The position numbers and the translations under genes are program-made. Positions 62,861 through 64,000 of a stretch of 64,000 bases of DNA are shown here, piece after piece (the stretch's first letter is position 1; the number at the start of each line of letters is the position of its first letter). The notes under the pieces were generated by a model, which was not told where the DNA came from, ran no database searches, and saw only the letters and a program-made list of their open reading frames with translations. The stretch comes from Erigeron canadensis (taxonomy: Eukaryota; Streptophyta; Magnoliopsida; Asterales; Asteraceae), in assembly GCF_010389155.1 (NCBI RefSeq), contig NC_057764.1, forward strand, positions 3,720,001 through 3,784,000, written 5' to 3'.

Positions 62861-63475
62861 CTAACTCTTCTCGACTTGTCTTTCTCGTCTGATTGTGTAG
62901 ATTGTTGCCTGGGTATTGTTGTATTTCTGCTCCCCAGACTCATTTGCTTTTGGCTTTCCTTGTTGTCGGATTCCTTTTACCAGATGCGCCAATTTTCCTG
63001 TTTTAATGGCTTCATCAATGGCTTTCTTCAATTGCATACACGAATTGGTATCGTGTCCTGTGTCGTTGTGGAAATCACAATATTTATCTTTGTCCCGTCT
63101 TCCTTTTTCACTTAACTTTGATGGGGTGGGGAATGTTTTTCCTACTGCCTCTGTGAGTAATATTTCCTTTGGAGTTTTTGTCATTTCTGGCAGTGATATG
63201 TTATAATCTCTTCTCTTTTCTTCTCTGTTATATGGGCCATATCGTTGCTGGTCCTTGTTTGATTGCCACTTTCCTTTTTTGTACCTTGTATCATCCAAAT
63301 TACTTGCTCCGATTTCTTTTGTGTCCAGGAATTTGTGGGCTTTCTTCTTTGCTTCATCGAACGTCTCTGCTAAATCTGTATTTAAGCATTTGACCAATTC
63401 TCTATTTCGACAACTGTGTATTAGCCCAGAAACCCTTTGTGAATCTACTAGACCTGTGATTTCTTGTGATTCCAA
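62861..63475 (-). pseudogene. Gypsy gag C-terminal part
   Basis: Minus-strand frame entering directly from LTR sequence (no start ATG, so truncated). It contains ITGLVDSQRVSGLIHSCRNR, ELVKCLNTDLAETFDEAKKK and, later, KYCDFHNDTGHDTNSCMQLK, then EAIKTGKLAHLVKGIR. These are the capsid end and the Cys/His linker of Tat-type gag. The N-terminal half of gag is missing. Confidence 0.85.
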
Positions 63476-63857
63476 GGCTCAACATTCCATCACTCCTGTT
63501 TGTACAGCCAATCCGTTAGCCTAGAAGGAGGAATGGGGGTGTTTGTGGTTGTTCGTTGGCGATTCCCTTCCGGTAAGGCGGAGCCTTTTGTACGCCAAGA
63601 AAGTGTGTATGTGATTATGAATTATTCTAGCCATTCTTCCCCCTATTTATAGGGGGTTCGTGACTTATTCCCCAAGTAGGGTTTTATTTATTTAATCAGG
63701 CCGTGTGTATCTCTTCTAAGAATAAGGGATTTGATTTGATATTCTTTCCTAAGATATATGATTCTTGATAAATGCAAATCCTTTCCTTATTTATCGAGAG
63801 TGACACGTACCCTTTGATCGTACCCTGCGTGATTACGTCTGGGCGGGTACGTCATCA
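63470..63857 (-). repeat. 5' LTR of the Tat-like element, truncated inward
   Basis: Matches 56458-56846. Its outer edge begins TGATGACG on the minus strand. On the inner side it joins gag coding sequence without a primer-binding site. Confidence 0.82.
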
Positions 63858-63884
63858 ACTCCGTACTTGCACCATAGAAAGTTT

Positions 63885-64000
63885 TGCTTTGTACACCTTC
63901 CCAAATCAATAGATTCCTATAGCAGTGTTGCCATCACAGTATAAGCGGTGGATTTGATTTCTTCCAATAGCATTTCAAGATGTTTAAACACCTTCATGAA
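63885..64000. mobile_element. Dispersed repeat family, partial copy at the window edge
   Basis: Matches 32853-32970, including TTTGTACACC, GTGTTGCCATCA and the word TCTTCCAATAGCATTTCAAG followed by ATGTTTAAACACC. It continues out of the window. Confidence 0.75.

Larger units (their letters stand above)
56458..63857 (-). mobile_element. Tat/Retand-like Ty3-gypsy retrotransposon, internally deleted
   Basis: Two direct repeats of about 389 bp (56458-56846 and 63470-63857) bound it. On the minus strand the order is LTR, gag C-terminus, protease, then no reverse transcriptase, RNase H or integrase, an oppositely transcribed ORF, a polypurine tract (minus GACAGGGGGGCT, 56858-56847) and the other LTR, which starts TGAAGACG directly after the tract. 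An extra antisense ORF between pol and the 3' LTR is a known feature of the Tat lineage. The primer-binding site and gag N-terminus are missing: mid-gag abuts the LTR at 63470-63475. Target duplications were not identified. Confidence 0.82.

Overview
The window is nuclear DNA of a flowering plant. The genes are intron-rich, the spacers are AT-rich, and about half the length is transposon sequence. The protein-coding genes look eudicot. Several repeats resemble those common in the daisy family, but that placement is an impression from memory, not shown by the sequence.

Four host genes are well supported. A protein disulfide isomerase of the PDIL2-1 type lies on the minus strand in 11 exons (9199-14323). 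A ZMAT2/SNU23-type spliceosomal zinc-finger protein lies on the plus strand in 10 exons (23799-29884). A small seed-maturation LEA-like protein lies on the minus strand in one exon (30726-30992), with a paired ABA-type G-box promoter. A PDF1A-type organellar peptide deformylase lies on the minus strand in 4 exons (36192-37950). For each multi-exon gene the reading frame closes across GT-AG junctions and the length fits the family. The four genes form no pathway and read as independent housekeeping or stress genes separated by repeats.

The rest is a layered transposon landscape. 0-9 kb: Helitron ends, an identical 422-bp tandem duplication, a 419-bp foldback MITE, a possible truncated secreted-peptide exon and a small palindromic element. 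14-23 kb: a PIF/Harbinger-type element with only its Myb-like ORF, a gypsy-type LTR plus primer-binding site, and a deletion-derivative hAT with perfect target duplications. 31-36 kb: a dispersed Helitron-like repeat and a second palindromic element. 38-43 kb: a SINE with a 16-bp target duplication, a third palindromic locus and a LINE. 42.5-50.3 kb: two paralogous segments, each carrying insertions the other lacks, so each serves as the other's empty site. 52-56 kb: a full-length hAT with a decayed transposase. 56.5-63.9 kb: a Tat/Retand-like LTR retrotransposon with an antisense ORF, an apparently deleted pol region and a nested solo LTR.

The most unusual item is the set of three loci (7.7, 33.5 and 39.4 kb) carrying pairs of GC-rich palindromes built on the half-site ATTAGCGGCGAC. 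They do not match any superfamily I can name with confidence.

All calls come from reading the sequence. No database search or alignment program was run, and boundaries marked approximate should be treated so.
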